Shown here: piece by piece, positions 16,740 through 25,467 of the stretch
Numbering within the stretch: position 1 is the first letter of the stretch
How the letters are laid out: each line of letters begins with the position of its first letter
Assembly (NCBI GenBank): GCA_038734945.1
Contig: JAVYOA010000009.1
Location: 1 to 64,000, forward strand
Source: Fervidicoccaceae archaeon
Lineage (GTDB): Archaea > Thermoproteota > Thermoprotei_A > Sulfolobales > Fervidicoccaceae
Direction: 5' to 3'
DNA length: 64,000 nucleotides
Position numbers and translations under genes: made by a program
Notes under the pieces: model-generated
Seen by the model: only the letters and a program-made list of their open reading frames with translations
The model's database searches: none
Told to the model about the DNA's origin: nothing

Positions 16740-18263
16740 CTACTCCTCAGCATCCTTTATTCCGTTCTCGGTTATAGCAAATACTGCTTCTCCCTCTGGA
16801 AGGTGAGGGGCATCGACAACCCTCGCAATTCTCTTGTTCCCTCTGCTCTTTCTAAGCTGAACTCTCACCCCTGGTGCATGGTATAAGACATGACCTCCGA
16901 CTGCCTGGGTAGGATCTCCATAGAATACATCCGGCCTGGCCATCACTTGATTTGTTATAACAACAGCTATGTTATAGACTTCGGCCATTCTCATGAGCTG
17001 ATGAAGATGCCTGTTCAGCTTCTGCTGTCTGGAGGCTAGGTTCTCCCTTCCAGGATATTCAGCTCTGAAGTGACCTGTAACTGAATCCACAACCACGAGC
17101 TTCACGCCTCTCTCTGGGATTATTTCAGAAACCTCCTCTACAACTGCCATTTGATGATCGCTGTTAACAGCCCTTACATAAAGTATATTCTCCATAACTT
17201 CATCTGGATTAAGACCCAAATTCCTTGCCATGGCCTCTATTCTCTCCCACCTAAAAGTGCCCTCGCTGTCTATGTAAACAGCTTTTCCGTTCAGTCCACC
17301 CCTTTCTTGCGGAAGCTGAACGTTGACTGATAGCTGGTGACTTATCTGAGTATTGTGCAGGATTAAACCAGTTGAAGATATGAAATAGTGAAGCCTGGGC
17401 ACAACAACATCATATACATAGCCATTGTACTTTTCTATTTTGGAGTTCTTAACTTCAAGAGTTTCTGTGCTAGCTTTTCTTGAATCCATTCTCCTAATTG
17501 CTATTGTTCTATCACCTGGTCTGATTTCTGAGCTCCTCCTCCATTCCAGCCCATTTCTTCCCAGCAGAAGGAATGGATGATTCAGGGTCGTTCCGAGCTC
17601 GGTGCCATCGGATAGCTTTATCCTGACTATCTTGCCAACCCTCTGTCTGTAGATAAAGGGAACCGGCATTTTCACCAGTTCTCTGAAGAAAATGCTTGGT
17701 ACTTCAGCTCTGTTTAGTTCCACGGAGGTTCCTCCGTCTATTTTTTTCTCCTTTCCCTCACTCAGAGCCATATCGTATATCTCTGAAACAGAAATCGCTG
17801 GAATGAATTTTTTATTTATGTAGATTGCTATCTCTGTATCTGGAGTGAAGCACTTCCCTGTGCCAAACTCTCCAAAGAACTCGGTAACCGTCCTTGTCTC
17901 AACTCCTCCTCCCAGAAGATCGTCGAGAGCTCTGCTTCCGGTCGTGATTTTTCCTACCGTCTGCCTCTCCTTCTTCAGCTCTAGAGCAGTTTTGAACTTT
18001 ATGTCTAGAGCCTCCCTAGCTGCTTTTATGGCCTTCTGTGCCGTCACCAGAGGAATGCCGACTGCAGCACTTATCTCCTGGGGAGTTGCAACAGCAATTG
18101 CTTCAAGGGAAGCATAGCCAGCCTCAACGAGTTTCGCTGCTGTTGCAGGGCCAACTCCTGGAAGATCAGTTAGGCTCTTTATTTTTCTCTCTTCAGCTGT
18201 GGTGCCATTTTCTAAATCCTCCCCTCTTTCCTCCTTCTGAGCTTTAGGAGTCAATTTTCCCAA
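16740..18263 (-). CDS. radA: DNA repair and recombination protein RadA, interrupted by a mini-intein
   Basis: Archaeal RecA/Rad51-family recombinase that forms filaments on single-stranded DNA. The N-extein (residues 1-137) has a helix-hairpin-helix region ([17 protein letters not shown]) and ends in the Walker A half GEFGTGK; residues 138-304 are an in-frame intein; the C-extein (305-507) restores Walker A as GTGK-TQ and carries [12 protein letters not shown] (Walker B) and the L1/L2 loops before [10 protein letters not shown]. The spliced protein would have 340 residues, normal for RadA. Start is TTG 18263 with an upstream A/G-rich stretch. Without splicing the ATP site is broken, so activity depends on splicing. 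Confidence 0.96.
   Translation of the reverse strand: MGKLTPKAQKEERGEDLENGTTAEERKIKSLTDLPGVGPATAAKLVEAGYASLEAIAVATPQEISAAVGIPLVTAQKAIKAAREALDIKFKTALELKKERQTVGKITTGSRALDDLLGGGVETRTVTEFFGEFGTGKCFTPDTEIAIYINKKFIPAISVSEIYDMALSEGKEKKIDGGTSVELNRAEVPSIFFRELVKMPVPFIYRQRVGKIVRIKLSDGTELGTTLNHPFLLLGRNGLEWRRSSEIRPGDRTIAIRRMDSRKASTETLEVKNSKIEKYNGYVYDVVVPRLHYFISSTGLILHNTQISHQLSVNVQLPQERGGLNGKAVYIDSEGTFRWERIEAMARNLGLNPDEVMENILYVRAVNSDHQMAVVEEVSEIIPERGVKLVVVDSVTGHFRAEYPGRENLASRQQKLNRHLHQLMRMAEVYNIAVVITNQVMARPDVFYGDPTQAVGGHVLYHAPGVRVQLRKSRGNKRIARVVDAPHLPEGEAVFAITENGIKDAEE
17352..17852 (-). other. RadA mini-intein (167 residues, no homing endonuclease)
   Basis: Begins with the nucleophile Cys of [10 protein letters not shown] (block A) right after the Walker A Lys and ends with LILHN (block G His-Asn), followed by Thr as the +1 residue. 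Block B is seen as [10 protein letters not shown] and block F as [15 protein letters not shown]. There is no room for a LAGLIDADG endonuclease, so it is a minimal splicing element. Known archaeal RadA inteins, for example in Pyrococcus horikoshii (172 residues), sit at the same Walker A position. Confidence 0.94.
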
Positions 18264-18304
18264 CCTTTTCCCTCTTCCCTCTTTTTAATACCTATACTTC
18301 ATTG

Positions 18305-18318
18305 TTTAAATAAGTAGT
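18305..18318 (-). promoter_or_regulatory. Putative TATA box upstream of radA
   Basis: Read on the minus strand the stretch is CTTATTTAAACAAT, an archaeal TATA-like element 42-55 bases before the TTG start. The spacing suits a short leader carrying the purine-rich GAAGAGGGAAAAGG before the start. Confidence 0.45.
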
Positions 18319-18378
18319 TATCCGAAAATATTGTTTTCCTTGGACATGCAAGAATAGAAAAGGAGAAACACACTGCAT

Positions 18379-19572
18379 CTAAAAAGCCAGAGAGACTTGC
18401 GGCATCTCCAAGGCCGTCTCCTTTTTCCTGTTCTTTATCTTCTCCACTGCTCTTATGAAGTCAGACATAGTGACTACATCTCTTCCATCTCTAATGGCAT
18501 AATATCCAGCTTCAACACATGTAGCCTTTATCTCAGCACCAACGAAACCCTCAGAAATTTCAGCCAGCCTTTCGAGATCTACGTCCTTCCCTATATTCAT
18601 TTTCCTCGTGTGAACCGAGAATATTTCTAGTCTTCCTCTCTTATCTGGAAGCGGCACTTCAATTATCCTGTCGAACCTTCCAGGTCTCAGAATGGCTGGA
18701 TCCAATATATCTATCCTGTTAGTTGCCGCAATTATCTTGACGTTTCCGAGCGGGTCAAAACCATCCATCTCAGCAAGCAGCTGCATCATCGTTCTCTGAA
18801 CCTCTCTTTCTCCACTCGTTCCCATATCTATTCTCTTAGCTGCTATGGCGTCCAGCTCATCTATGAATATTATAGAAGGAGCCTTTCTCTTTGCAAGCTC
18901 AAATACCTCCCTAACTATTCTCGCCCCTTCGCCAATGAATTTTTGAACGAACTCGCTCCCAACAACCCTAATAAATGTTGCCTTTGTCTCATGGGCAACC
19001 GCCTTTGCTAGCAGTGTCTTTCCAGTGCCTGGTGGACCGTAGAGCAGCACTCCTTTTGGAGGCTCTATTCCTACCTTTCTGAATAGATCTGGCTTTAGGA
19101 GAGGGAGCTCAATTGTTTCCTTGATCTCCTCAATTTGCTTCGACAGACCTCCTATGTCTGAGTACGAAACTTCCGGCCTTTCCAGAACTTCCATCGCTTT
19201 AACATACGGATCTTCTCTATTGGGAAGAACCTCAACAATGCTGGATCCTCTTTGATTTATGGCTACTATGACTCCAGGATATAGCCTATCCTTCTGTATG
19301 TTTCCCCCAATGGTTACAATTAAATTTGGTCCCGAGGAGCTCTTAACAACAGCCCTCCCATCTGGCAGGATATCTAATACTACCCCCTCGATTAGTGGAG
19401 GAGCGAGTAGCTTCTCCATCTCCTCCTTATAGTATTTTACCTCTCGCTTTAAAACAAGCTTTTCTTCCTCGAGCTCCTTTATCTTTTTCTCCAGATACTT
19501 AACATATTCTGTTAAGCTGTCACTTTCTATTCCCGTGAAATCACCATCGCTCTCCATATTAACCCCTTTCAT
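18379..19572 (-). CDS. pan: Proteasome-activating nucleotidase
   Basis: Hexameric AAA+ unfoldase that feeds proteins to the 20S proteasome. Order of domains: coiled coil (about residues 20-55), OB domain (60-110), AAA+ with Walker A GPPGTGKT at 179-186, Walker [11 protein letters not shown], sensor region IIAATNR and arginine finger RPGRFDR. At 397 residues it is full length. The C-terminus reads QVSLAF, so the hydrophobic-Tyr-X (HbYX) tail that opens the proteasome gate in other PANs is not visible. Either Met1 or Met6 may be the start. The beta subunit is encoded about 7 kb away. Confidence 0.94.
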   Translation of the reverse strand: MKGVNMESDGDFTGIESDSLTEYVKYLEKKIKELEEEKLVLKREVKYYKEEMEKLLAPPLIEGVVLDILPDGRAVVKSSSGPNLIVTIGGNIQKDRLYPGVIVAINQRGSSIVEVLPNREDPYVKAMEVLERPEVSYSDIGGLSKQIEEIKETIELPLLKPDLFRKVGIEPPKGVLLYGPPGTGKTLLAKAVAHETKATFIRVVGSEFVQKFIGEGARIVREVFELAKRKAPSIIFIDELDAIAAKRIDMGTSGEREVQRTMMQLLAEMDGFDPLGNVKIIAATNRIDILDPAILRPGRFDRIIEVPLPDKRGRLEIFSVHTRKMNIGKDVDLERLAEISEGFVGAEIKATCVEAGYYAIRDGRDVVTMSDFIRAVEKIKNRKKETALEMPQVSLAF

Positions 19573-19642
19573 AATATTTTATAACAACTACACTAATTTA
19601 TTCTATTGTATCAGTTTAAATGGAATAGGGTGCTTTATTAGT

Positions 19643-20155
19643 ATGCCAGAAGTGCTTTATTGCGAGCTTTGCGGCTCTCCCATAGTTGGGAAGTCATATA
19701 AAGTGAGTGTAGAGGGAGTTAGCCTCACAGTATGTGAGAAGTGCTACAGAAAGCAGAGCGCTAAAGCTAAGGAGAAGGCAATGCCTGTTGAGAATAGGGC
19801 TCAGCATGCTTTGAAGGAAACCAGCTCAAGAAATGTCAAACAAAAGGCAAAGAAGGAGATAGAGCTTGAGGTGGTCGATGACTATTCTACAAGGATAAAG
19901 GAGGCAAGAGAAAGAATGGGTCTCTCTCTGCTTGTTCTCTCCCAAAAAGTGATGGAGAAGGAAACAGTTCTCAAGAGAGTAGAGCAAGGTAGGTTGAGGC
20001 CATCCATAGATTTAGCAAGAAGGCTGGAGAAGGCTCTGGGAATTAAGCTTTTAGAGCCGGTAGTCGATGAAGGCAGCAGCAAGATGTCTGCCGAGATAGA
20101 AGATGAAACTGAGGTAACCTTGGGAGACATTGTGAATATTCGTAAGAAGGGGTGA
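19643..20155 (+). CDS. Multiprotein bridging factor 1 homologue (MBF1)
   Basis: Archaeal MBF1 with an N-terminal zinc ribbon (CELCG ... CEKCY, residues 6-37), a charged linker and a C-terminal Cro/XRE helix-turn-helix (residues 85-145, ARERMGLSLLVLSQKV and RVEQGRLRPS). It is thought to bridge transcription or translation factors; its precise role in archaea is unsettled. The frame is open for 36 more codons upstream, but these read as low-complexity and overlap the divergent pan gene; ATG 19643 gives the standard MBF1 start. First gene of a six-gene plus-strand operon; its stop overlaps the hflX GTG. Confidence 0.92.
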   Translation: MPEVLYCELCGSPIVGKSYKVSVEGVSLTVCEKCYRKQSAKAKEKAMPVENRAQHALKETSSRNVKQKAKKEIELEVVDDYSTRIKEARERMGLSLLVLSQKVMEKETVLKRVEQGRLRPSIDLARRLEKALGIKLLEPVVDEGSSKMSAEIEDETEVTLGDIVNIRKKG

Positions 20156-21258
20156 TTGGAGCGACCAGAAACTCGGTCCTCCTCTACGATAGAAGAGCTC
20201 CTCAGTATATACTGAAAGAGCTGTCAGCTCTAGCTTCAGTGGTTGGGATAGCTATAGTGGAAAGTGTTTCTATAAGAAATGGGAGCTCAAGAACGAGAAT
20301 AAGCGACTTCAAGTTAAATGAGCTCAAGAAAAAGCTGATTGAGAGCAACTCAGATATTGTGCTTCTCGAGCCAGAGCTATTTCCCAGCCAAAAAATTGCA
20401 ATAATGAAAAAAACAGGTGCTGAGGTCATCGACAGAACTATGCTTCTTCTTGAGGTCTTCGAGAGAAATGCTGGGTCCAGAGAGGCGAAGCTTCAAATAG
20501 AGGTAGCGAAGCATAAGCATGAGCTACCCCTGCTCAGAGAATTGATCAACAGGAGTAAAAGAGGGGAGCTTCCTGGCTTTATGTCAGGCGGAACATATGC
20601 TATAGACAGACACTATAGGCAAATTAGAAAGGAGATAGCGAAGTCGAGGGAGGAACTTGATAAGATAAGGAAGAGAAGGGCTTTCTTGAGGGAAAGAAGA
20701 AAGGAAATAGGCCTTCCATCAATTGCCATAGTTGGCTATGCTAATGCAGGAAAGACTTCTCTATTCAATTTCATGACAGGAAGCAATAGAACAGTTGGTC
20801 CGATTCCCTTCACAACAATTTCCCCAAAGGTTTCCAGGCACAGATCTCTTCCCATAGCTTTAGTGGATACTGTTGGCTTTGTTCTAAATGTGCCTCCAGA
20901 GATTGTTGAAGCATTCTATGGGACACTTGAGGAGATAGGTGAGGCTGGAGGAATGATATTTGTGATAGACATAAGCGAAGAGGAGGAAGTTATAAGAGAG
21001 CAGATGATCCAGGCAGCGAGCATACTTTCAAACCTAGATTCTATATACAAACCAATATCAATTGCTGCCAACAAAATCGATGTCGCTAAAGGCCTTGAAA
21101 AAGAGAAGAAGATGAGAGAGATGGAAAGACTGGAGAGGGATCTTTTTCCAAATAAGCTTGGGATATTCCCCATTAGCGCCCTCAGAGGAGAAGGTGTAGA
21201 TAAGCTGGAGGGGTCAATTTGGCGCGCCTTGAACCAGAAACAGGAGTACTTAGGATAG
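20152..21258 (+). CDS. hflX: GTPase HflX
   Basis: Ribosome-associated GTPase. The N-terminal HflX domain and Arg/Lys-rich coiled region (residues 1-185) lead to the G domain: G1 GYANAGKTS, G2 PIPFTTISPKV, G3 DTVGF, G4 NKID and a late SALRGEG motif. At 368 residues it is typical. GTG 20152 overlaps the MBF1 TGA as GTGA. The end overlaps the next gene by 40 bases, showing strong coupling within the information-processing operon. Confidence 0.93.
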   Translation: MIGATRNSVLLYDRRAPQYILKELSALASVVGIAIVESVSIRNGSSRTRISDFKLNELKKKLIESNSDIVLLEPELFPSQKIAIMKKTGAEVIDRTMLLLEVFERNAGSREAKLQIEVAKHKHELPLLRELINRSKRGELPGFMSGGTYAIDRHYRQIRKEIAKSREELDKIRKRRAFLRERRKEIGLPSIAIVGYANAGKTSLFNFMTGSNRTVGPIPFTTISPKVSRHRSLPIALVDTVGFVLNVPPEIVEAFYGTLEEIGEAGGMIFVIDISEEEEVIREQMIQAASILSNLDSIYKPISIAANKIDVAKGLEKEKKMREMERLERDLFPNKLGIFPISALRGEGVDKLEGSIWRALNQKQEYLG

Positions 21259-21791
21259 GGCATAGACCGGAGAGAGACAAGAGAGTTACAACACACGTGG
21301 CGCTTGTTGCCAGAGCTTTCGGCGCCTCATACTTTTTTCTTTCCGATGTATGCGATCTTAGCGTTATGAGGAGCCTCTTCTCCGTCGAAGATAGATGGGG
21401 GAGAGGGATAAAGCACGCTTCATGTGGTCTGGATTACATGGAGTATATAGCTAATTGGAAATCGGTTGGAGGAAAGGTAGTGCACCTTACGATGTATGGA
21501 GAACTTCTAAATAGAGCCATCGAGGAAGCTCAGAGCTACAGAAAGCCCATTTTGATAGTTGTTGGAGCAGAAAAAGTTCCCAGGGAAGTCTATGAAGTAG
21601 CAGACCTCAACGTCTCTGTGGGCAATCAACCACATAGTGAAGTAGCAGCGCTGGCGATTTTCTTAGATAGATTATATAATGGGGAGGAGCTATATATTGA
21701 ATATGAAGGGGCAAAGGCCGTAATAGAGCCCACAAGGACAGGAAAGAAGGTTAGGCTCGTGGAGGAAAGCGAGAATGAGCTCCAAGTTTGA
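21219..21791 (+). CDS. tRNA (cytidine-56-2'-O)-methyltransferase aTrm56
   Basis: SPOUT-class methyltransferase that 2'-O-methylates C56 in the T-loop of archaeal tRNAs. The family signature VLRIGHRPERDKRVTTHVAL is near the N-terminus, with the LTMYG segment, ILIVVGAEKVP and the knotted VGNQPHSEVAALAIFLDRL region. 190 residues is the usual length. Start is TTG 21219 inside the hflX 3' end; no other start precedes the signature. The 3' end overlaps tfe. Confidence 0.92.
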   Translation: MARLEPETGVLRIGHRPERDKRVTTHVALVARAFGASYFFLSDVCDLSVMRSLFSVEDRWGRGIKHASCGLDYMEYIANWKSVGGKVVHLTMYGELLNRAIEEAQSYRKPILIVVGAEKVPREVYEVADLNVSVGNQPHSEVAALAIFLDRLYNGEELYIEYEGAKAVIEPTRTGKKVRLVEESENELQV

Positions 21792-22338
21792 GAAGCTAAT
21801 AAAGGAGGAGGATCCCCAAGATTCCCTCGAAGAATATATTTACAAGCTAGCTCCCAAGGGATCTCTAACCCTTTTCCGCATGCTGAGAGACGAAGGAAAG
21901 GAGCTAACAGAGGACGAAATAGCTGAAATATTGGGAGCAAGCAAAAACATTGTCAGGAAAATTCTGTATAAACTCCACGACCTCAATGTATTAGTATATA
22001 GAACAGTTAAGGAGGAAAGCACGAACTGGAACACATACTACTGGAAGATAAATTGGGAGGGGCTGGCAATCTCTCTGTTGTATAGAAAAAAGGAGGTTCT
22101 CCAGAAGCTGAAGCAGAGACTAGCATATGAATCAACGAACAGAATAGTCTATCTATGCAGAAAGTGCGGAAGAGAATATAGATTCGAGGAAGCTCTTTCC
22201 AATGATTTTTCCTGTCCAATCTGCCACACTCCCTTGGACTACGTTGATAGATCTAAGCAGATATCAATATTGGAGGACTATGTGAGGAGGATTGAAAAGG
22301 AGCTTGCAGAGGAATCGAGAAGGCTTCAAAGTAGCTGA
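21775..22338 (+). CDS. tfe: Transcription initiation factor TFE (alpha subunit)
   Basis: Helps RNA polymerase open promoters together with TBP and TFB. Residues 15-90 form the winged helix (LTEDEIAEILGASKNIVRKILYKL), and residues 125-155 a zinc ribbon with CRKCG and CPICH, ended by a helix of the ZR-flanking type. The 187-residue length is normal. ATG 21775 overlaps aTrm56 and the 3' end overlaps the methyltransferase gene, placing transcription initiation in the same operon as tRNA modification and HflX. Confidence 0.94.
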   Translation: MSSKFEKLIKEEDPQDSLEEYIYKLAPKGSLTLFRMLRDEGKELTEDEIAEILGASKNIVRKILYKLHDLNVLVYRTVKEESTNWNTYYWKINWEGLAISLLYRKKEVLQKLKQRLAYESTNRIVYLCRKCGREYRFEEALSNDFSCPICHTPLDYVDRSKQISILEDYVRRIEKELAEESRRLQSS

Positions 22339-23284
22339 CCTTTTCTGTGGTGGAGGGGGCTTCGCGAGAGGGTTCAAGGAAAAAGGGTTCAGCATCCTAT
22401 TTGGCATTGATAACCTGAAGTCTGCTGCCAAAACCTATAAGGCAAATTTTCCCAAAGCTGTGGTCCTTGCCGAGGATATCAAGGAAATAACTGGCGAAAC
22501 AATAAAGAGCCTCGTTGGAGATGTGGATGTGCTGATAGGAAGCCCTCCCTGCGAGCCATTCACTGCTGCAAACAAACAGAGAAAAAGAGATCCTCTTGAT
22601 AGGCTCTACTCCGATCCGCAGGGCATCCTAACGCTGAATTTCTTCAGGATATTGAGCGAAGTTAAGCCAAAAGTCTGGGTGATGGAAAACGTTCCAGCCA
22701 TAATGGAAAACGGACTAAAGGACTCTCTGGCAAGAGAAGCAAGAAGAGCTGGATACAGCAGAATCTATTTCAACGTTCTAAGAGCGGAAGACTACTGCAC
22801 TCCGAGCAGGAGAACTAGGCTCTTTCTCTCAAACATCCCAATTTCTCCCGAGAGATGCAACAAGAGGGTAACTGTCTGGGAAGCAATAGGCGACCTTCCC
22901 CCTCCCAACCCCAGCTTTCCCCCAAATCATGAGCCCCCATCAATTAGTCCAAGAAAGCAGAAAAAGATCGGAAGACTTCAGCGGGGGAAGGCCATGATAT
23001 ACTACGAAGGTTTTGGAGGAAAACCCCTGCCCAATCTCATCAGATTAGATCCAGATGATATAGCTCCAACAGTTCTGGGAAGCAGCAGATTCATTCATCC
23101 CTACGAAGATAGGTTCCTCACTGTAAGGGAGCAGGCAAGGCTAATGGGTTACCCTGACAATCATGTTTTCATAGGAGGAAGAGATGAACAATATAACATG
23201 GTAGGAGAGAGCGTTCCAGTAACTTTATCATCCGCTATAGCTAATGAAGTTCTGAACTATCTTAGGAAGGAGGATGGGCTTTGA
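22292..23284 (+). CDS. C5-cytosine methyltransferase (Dcm/Dnmt family)
   Basis: SAM-dependent cytosine-C5 methyltransferase. Motif I is VADLFCGGGGFARGF, motif IV GSPPCEPFTAAN with the catalytic Cys, motif VI WVMENVPA, motif VIII near SRRTRLFL, and late motifs RFLTVREQARLMGYP and VGESVPVTLSSAIANEV. At 330 residues the target-recognition region is short. Motif IV has PCEPF where most DNA enzymes have PCQ. No restriction endonuclease is adjacent; it sits in an operon of RNA and transcription genes, so an RNA or an orphan DNA role is possible. Start is TTG 22292 or 22304, inside tfe. Confidence 0.88.
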   Translation: MKRSLQRNREGFKVADLFCGGGGFARGFKEKGFSILFGIDNLKSAAKTYKANFPKAVVLAEDIKEITGETIKSLVGDVDVLIGSPPCEPFTAANKQRKRDPLDRLYSDPQGILTLNFFRILSEVKPKVWVMENVPAIMENGLKDSLAREARRAGYSRIYFNVLRAEDYCTPSRRTRLFLSNIPISPERCNKRVTVWEAIGDLPPPNPSFPPNHEPPSISPRKQKKIGRLQRGKAMIYYEGFGGKPLPNLIRLDPDDIAPTVLGSSRFIHPYEDRFLTVREQARLMGYPDNHVFIGGRDEQYNMVGESVPVTLSSAIANEVLNYLRKEDGL

Positions 23285-23739
23285 GAATAGCAGTTGCTCT
23301 TCACGATGTGAGCAGCACAACAAGATTAACGGACTTCGTAAGAACTCTTCTCTCCTTCAATTTAGAAGTTGAGCTTGTTATTTTTTCAAGGATAACGGGA
23401 GCAGCAGCTCAATACGGACTTCCTGAGGCCAGCAAGACACTTTTCAAGAGAGGAGTAAGGTTTCTTGTTCTGCAGGACATAGAAGATTATAGGGATATTT
23501 TCAAGGATTATAAAATAATGCAGTACTCAGCATCTAAGGGAAAACCTATCTCAAGGAAAGAGGAGCTTGGTATCGATTTTGCAAAAGACAAAGTATTGAT
23601 TATCTTTTCGGGAAACGATGCAGGATTCACAGCCCAGGAAATTCTCGAAGAAGCACTCGCGTTCAGATCCTTAGCAGCCCCAAAGGAAATTCCACCAGAA
23701 TCGGCTCTCAGTCTGACGCTTCACATGATTCTCTGTTGA
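23281..23739 (+). CDS. Predicted SPOUT-fold RNA methylase-like protein (COG4080 type)
   Basis: 152 residues, resembling from memory the archaeal COG4080 group, once labelled RecB-family nuclease and later assigned to the SPOUT methylase fold. Seen in the sequence: N-terminal VALHDVSSTTRLTDFVR, a FSRITGAAAQYGLPE stretch, the LIIFSGNDAGFTAQEILE segment compatible with a knotted SAM site, and a hydrophobic end. Start is TTG overlapping the methyltransferase stop. Last gene of the operon; tRNA or rRNA methylation would suit its neighbours, but activity is unproven. Confidence 0.6.
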   Translation: MRIAVALHDVSSTTRLTDFVRTLLSFNLEVELVIFSRITGAAAQYGLPEASKTLFKRGVRFLVLQDIEDYRDIFKDYKIMQYSASKGKPISRKEELGIDFAKDKVLIIFSGNDAGFTAQEILEEALAFRSLAAPKEIPPESALSLTLHMILC

Positions 23740-23800
23740 AGAAAGAGAAATAATTCTTAAAAAAATAGCTAAAATATTTTTAATACTAGTGTTTCTCAGC

Positions 23801-25222
23801 TTATGCTTCCTTGAACGCTTTTGCTAGCGGTATATACAGAATGAAGTTCAGCACTACTCCTATGTACCAGCTCAGATTCGTCGGCCACGGTATTGGTCCT
23901 GTCCAGGATATTTGTCCAATTGCCCAGCTGAATAGATAGGTTATCAGTATCGTTAGAACGTATGAGACTATTGCAGCATATGAATATCCTCCGTGGTACC
24001 AGTATCCCTCAGGTCCCTTTGTATATAGCTTCTGCAGGTCATAGCTTCTCTTCTTCAACAAGTAGTAATCAGCTATCATTATTCCTCCGATTGGTCCCAG
24101 TATTATGCCGTAGTTAGATGAGAAGGCAGTGACATAGTTCACTATTCCTGGTCCGCTATCAACTGCCCACCATGGCGCTAGGAAGAATCCTATGATTCCA
24201 GAGCCTATAGCAGCCCACTTTATAGGAAGCCTCAGCGTTGAAGTCAGTATGTTTATTGCTGCGGGTATGTTGGCTGTTATGTCTGTGCTGAACGGTGCCG
24301 CAAATGCGAAGATCTCCCCTAGGAGCATCGCCAAAGCACCTGGTGAACCATACAGAATGATCTCTTGTGGAGTTACCCTGCCTGTATATACTGAGAGGTA
24401 ATATCCAAGGAGAGATCCCACAATCTGCCCAACAACTATTCCCAATAAAGGTCCTATTATTAGAGCGTTGACTCCTCTTTTGTCAGCATATAGACCTCTT
24501 GACAAATCGCTTATATTGAGAGCTACTGTTGCCCACCAATTTGTTTGAACAGCTAAGTATATTGCGAACGGCATTGAGAAATATGAAACTCCTGCCGGCA
24601 CCTGTTCTACCGGAGTCCTACCGCTCAGGTAGTAAAGAAGCCATATGAAATAAAGGACGATGAGAGGTCCAGCAACGTCCACGAATCTAGCTATTGCTCT
24701 CAGTCCTTTCCACATAACGAAGGTAGCTAGGGCAACGTAGGGAAGTACGATTATTCCAACATATCTGAATGATGCTGCCGATATGAGCTCAGGATTTCTC
24801 CCTCCATATCCTAATGCATAGAGCAATATCATTATTATCGCAAGGCTTCCGTTATAGGCTTCAATCCCATACCATCCGAAGCCGACAATTCCTCTCAGAA
24901 CCACTGCGATCTCAGCTCCTCTGAATCCCCATGATGGCCTTAGCTGCACTGGATATGGTATTCCGTACTTCACTCCCACGATTCCGTTAAGCCAGAGAAC
25001 TACAACTGCAGCAAAGTTACCAACAGCAGCTCCTACAGCTACCTGCACTGGCGTTAAACCGAGGTTCAGACCTATTACTCCAAGGAAGAACATAGGTATA
25101 CAGACGTTCAGACCGAACATCATCCATGAGAATGATCTGACGCCATACAGCCTTTTATCAGACGGCATTGGCAAAAGTACTGGGTTCTCCTTATATCCCT
25201 TTGGTTCAACATTCCCACTCAT
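23801..25222 (-). CDS. NCS1-family nucleobase/allantoin/hydantoin-type permease
   Basis: Twelve-helix transporter of the nucleobase-cation-symport-1 family (cytosine, allantoin, hydantoin, uracil carriers). Typical features: the N-terminal PMPSDKRLYGVRSFSWMMFG, the QLRPSWGFRGAEIAVVLRG helix, WYGIEAYNGS, a QTNWWATVALNISDLSRG helix and the late MIADYYLLKKRSYDLQKLY loop. ATG 25222 follows GGTGG at a suitable distance; an in-frame ATG at 25273 adds 17 residues but lies just below the TATA-like box. The substrate is not decided by sequence; a ureide is attractive given the fdrA-type operon 13 kb away. Confidence 0.88.
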   Translation of the reverse strand: MSGNVEPKGYKENPVLLPMPSDKRLYGVRSFSWMMFGLNVCIPMFFLGVIGLNLGLTPVQVAVGAAVGNFAAVVVLWLNGIVGVKYGIPYPVQLRPSWGFRGAEIAVVLRGIVGFGWYGIEAYNGSLAIIMILLYALGYGGRNPELISAASFRYVGIIVLPYVALATFVMWKGLRAIARFVDVAGPLIVLYFIWLLYYLSGRTPVEQVPAGVSYFSMPFAIYLAVQTNWWATVALNISDLSRGLYADKRGVNALIIGPLLGIVVGQIVGSLLGYYLSVYTGRVTPQEIILYGSPGALAMLLGEIFAFAAPFSTDITANIPAAINILTSTLRLPIKWAAIGSGIIGFFLAPWWAVDSGPGIVNYVTAFSSNYGIILGPIGGIMIADYYLLKKRSYDLQKLYTKGPEGYWYHGGYSYAAIVSYVLTILITYLFSWAIGQISWTGPIPWPTNLSWYIGVVLNFILYIPLAKAFKEA

Positions 25223-25277
25223 ACTCAGATTACCACCACAGTTTGTGAATTCTAATAATGATAGATCTACCATTAAT

Positions 25278-25291
25278 ATTTAAATATTGTG
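25278..25291 (-). promoter_or_regulatory. Putative TATA box for the NCS1 permease gene
   Basis: AATATTTAAATATT, a near-perfect palindromic TATA-like element. Transcription beginning about 25 bases downstream would leave a short leader before ATG 25222, which favours that start over ATG 25273. Confidence 0.5.
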
Positions 25292-25467
25292 TTAAAAAAA
25301 TATTGAAAATAGTCAAACAGCAATTGCTCATTGACAATTTTATCTTTTATGCACTTGCTATCTTTTTTTATAGATAATTTTTATAGATAAAGATGATAGA
25401 GATAATGAAGCAGAAAAATGTTGGTTCTATCTCTTAAAATCTCAATTAAACAACAGAACTATTTCTG

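Noticed and set aside
17352-17852. Frameshift or insertion damage in radA
   Set aside because: The insert is in frame and has complete intein splicing motifs at both ends.
22292-23284. Restriction-modification system
   Set aside because: No endonuclease or specificity gene lies nearby and the gene is fused by overlaps to an information-processing operon.
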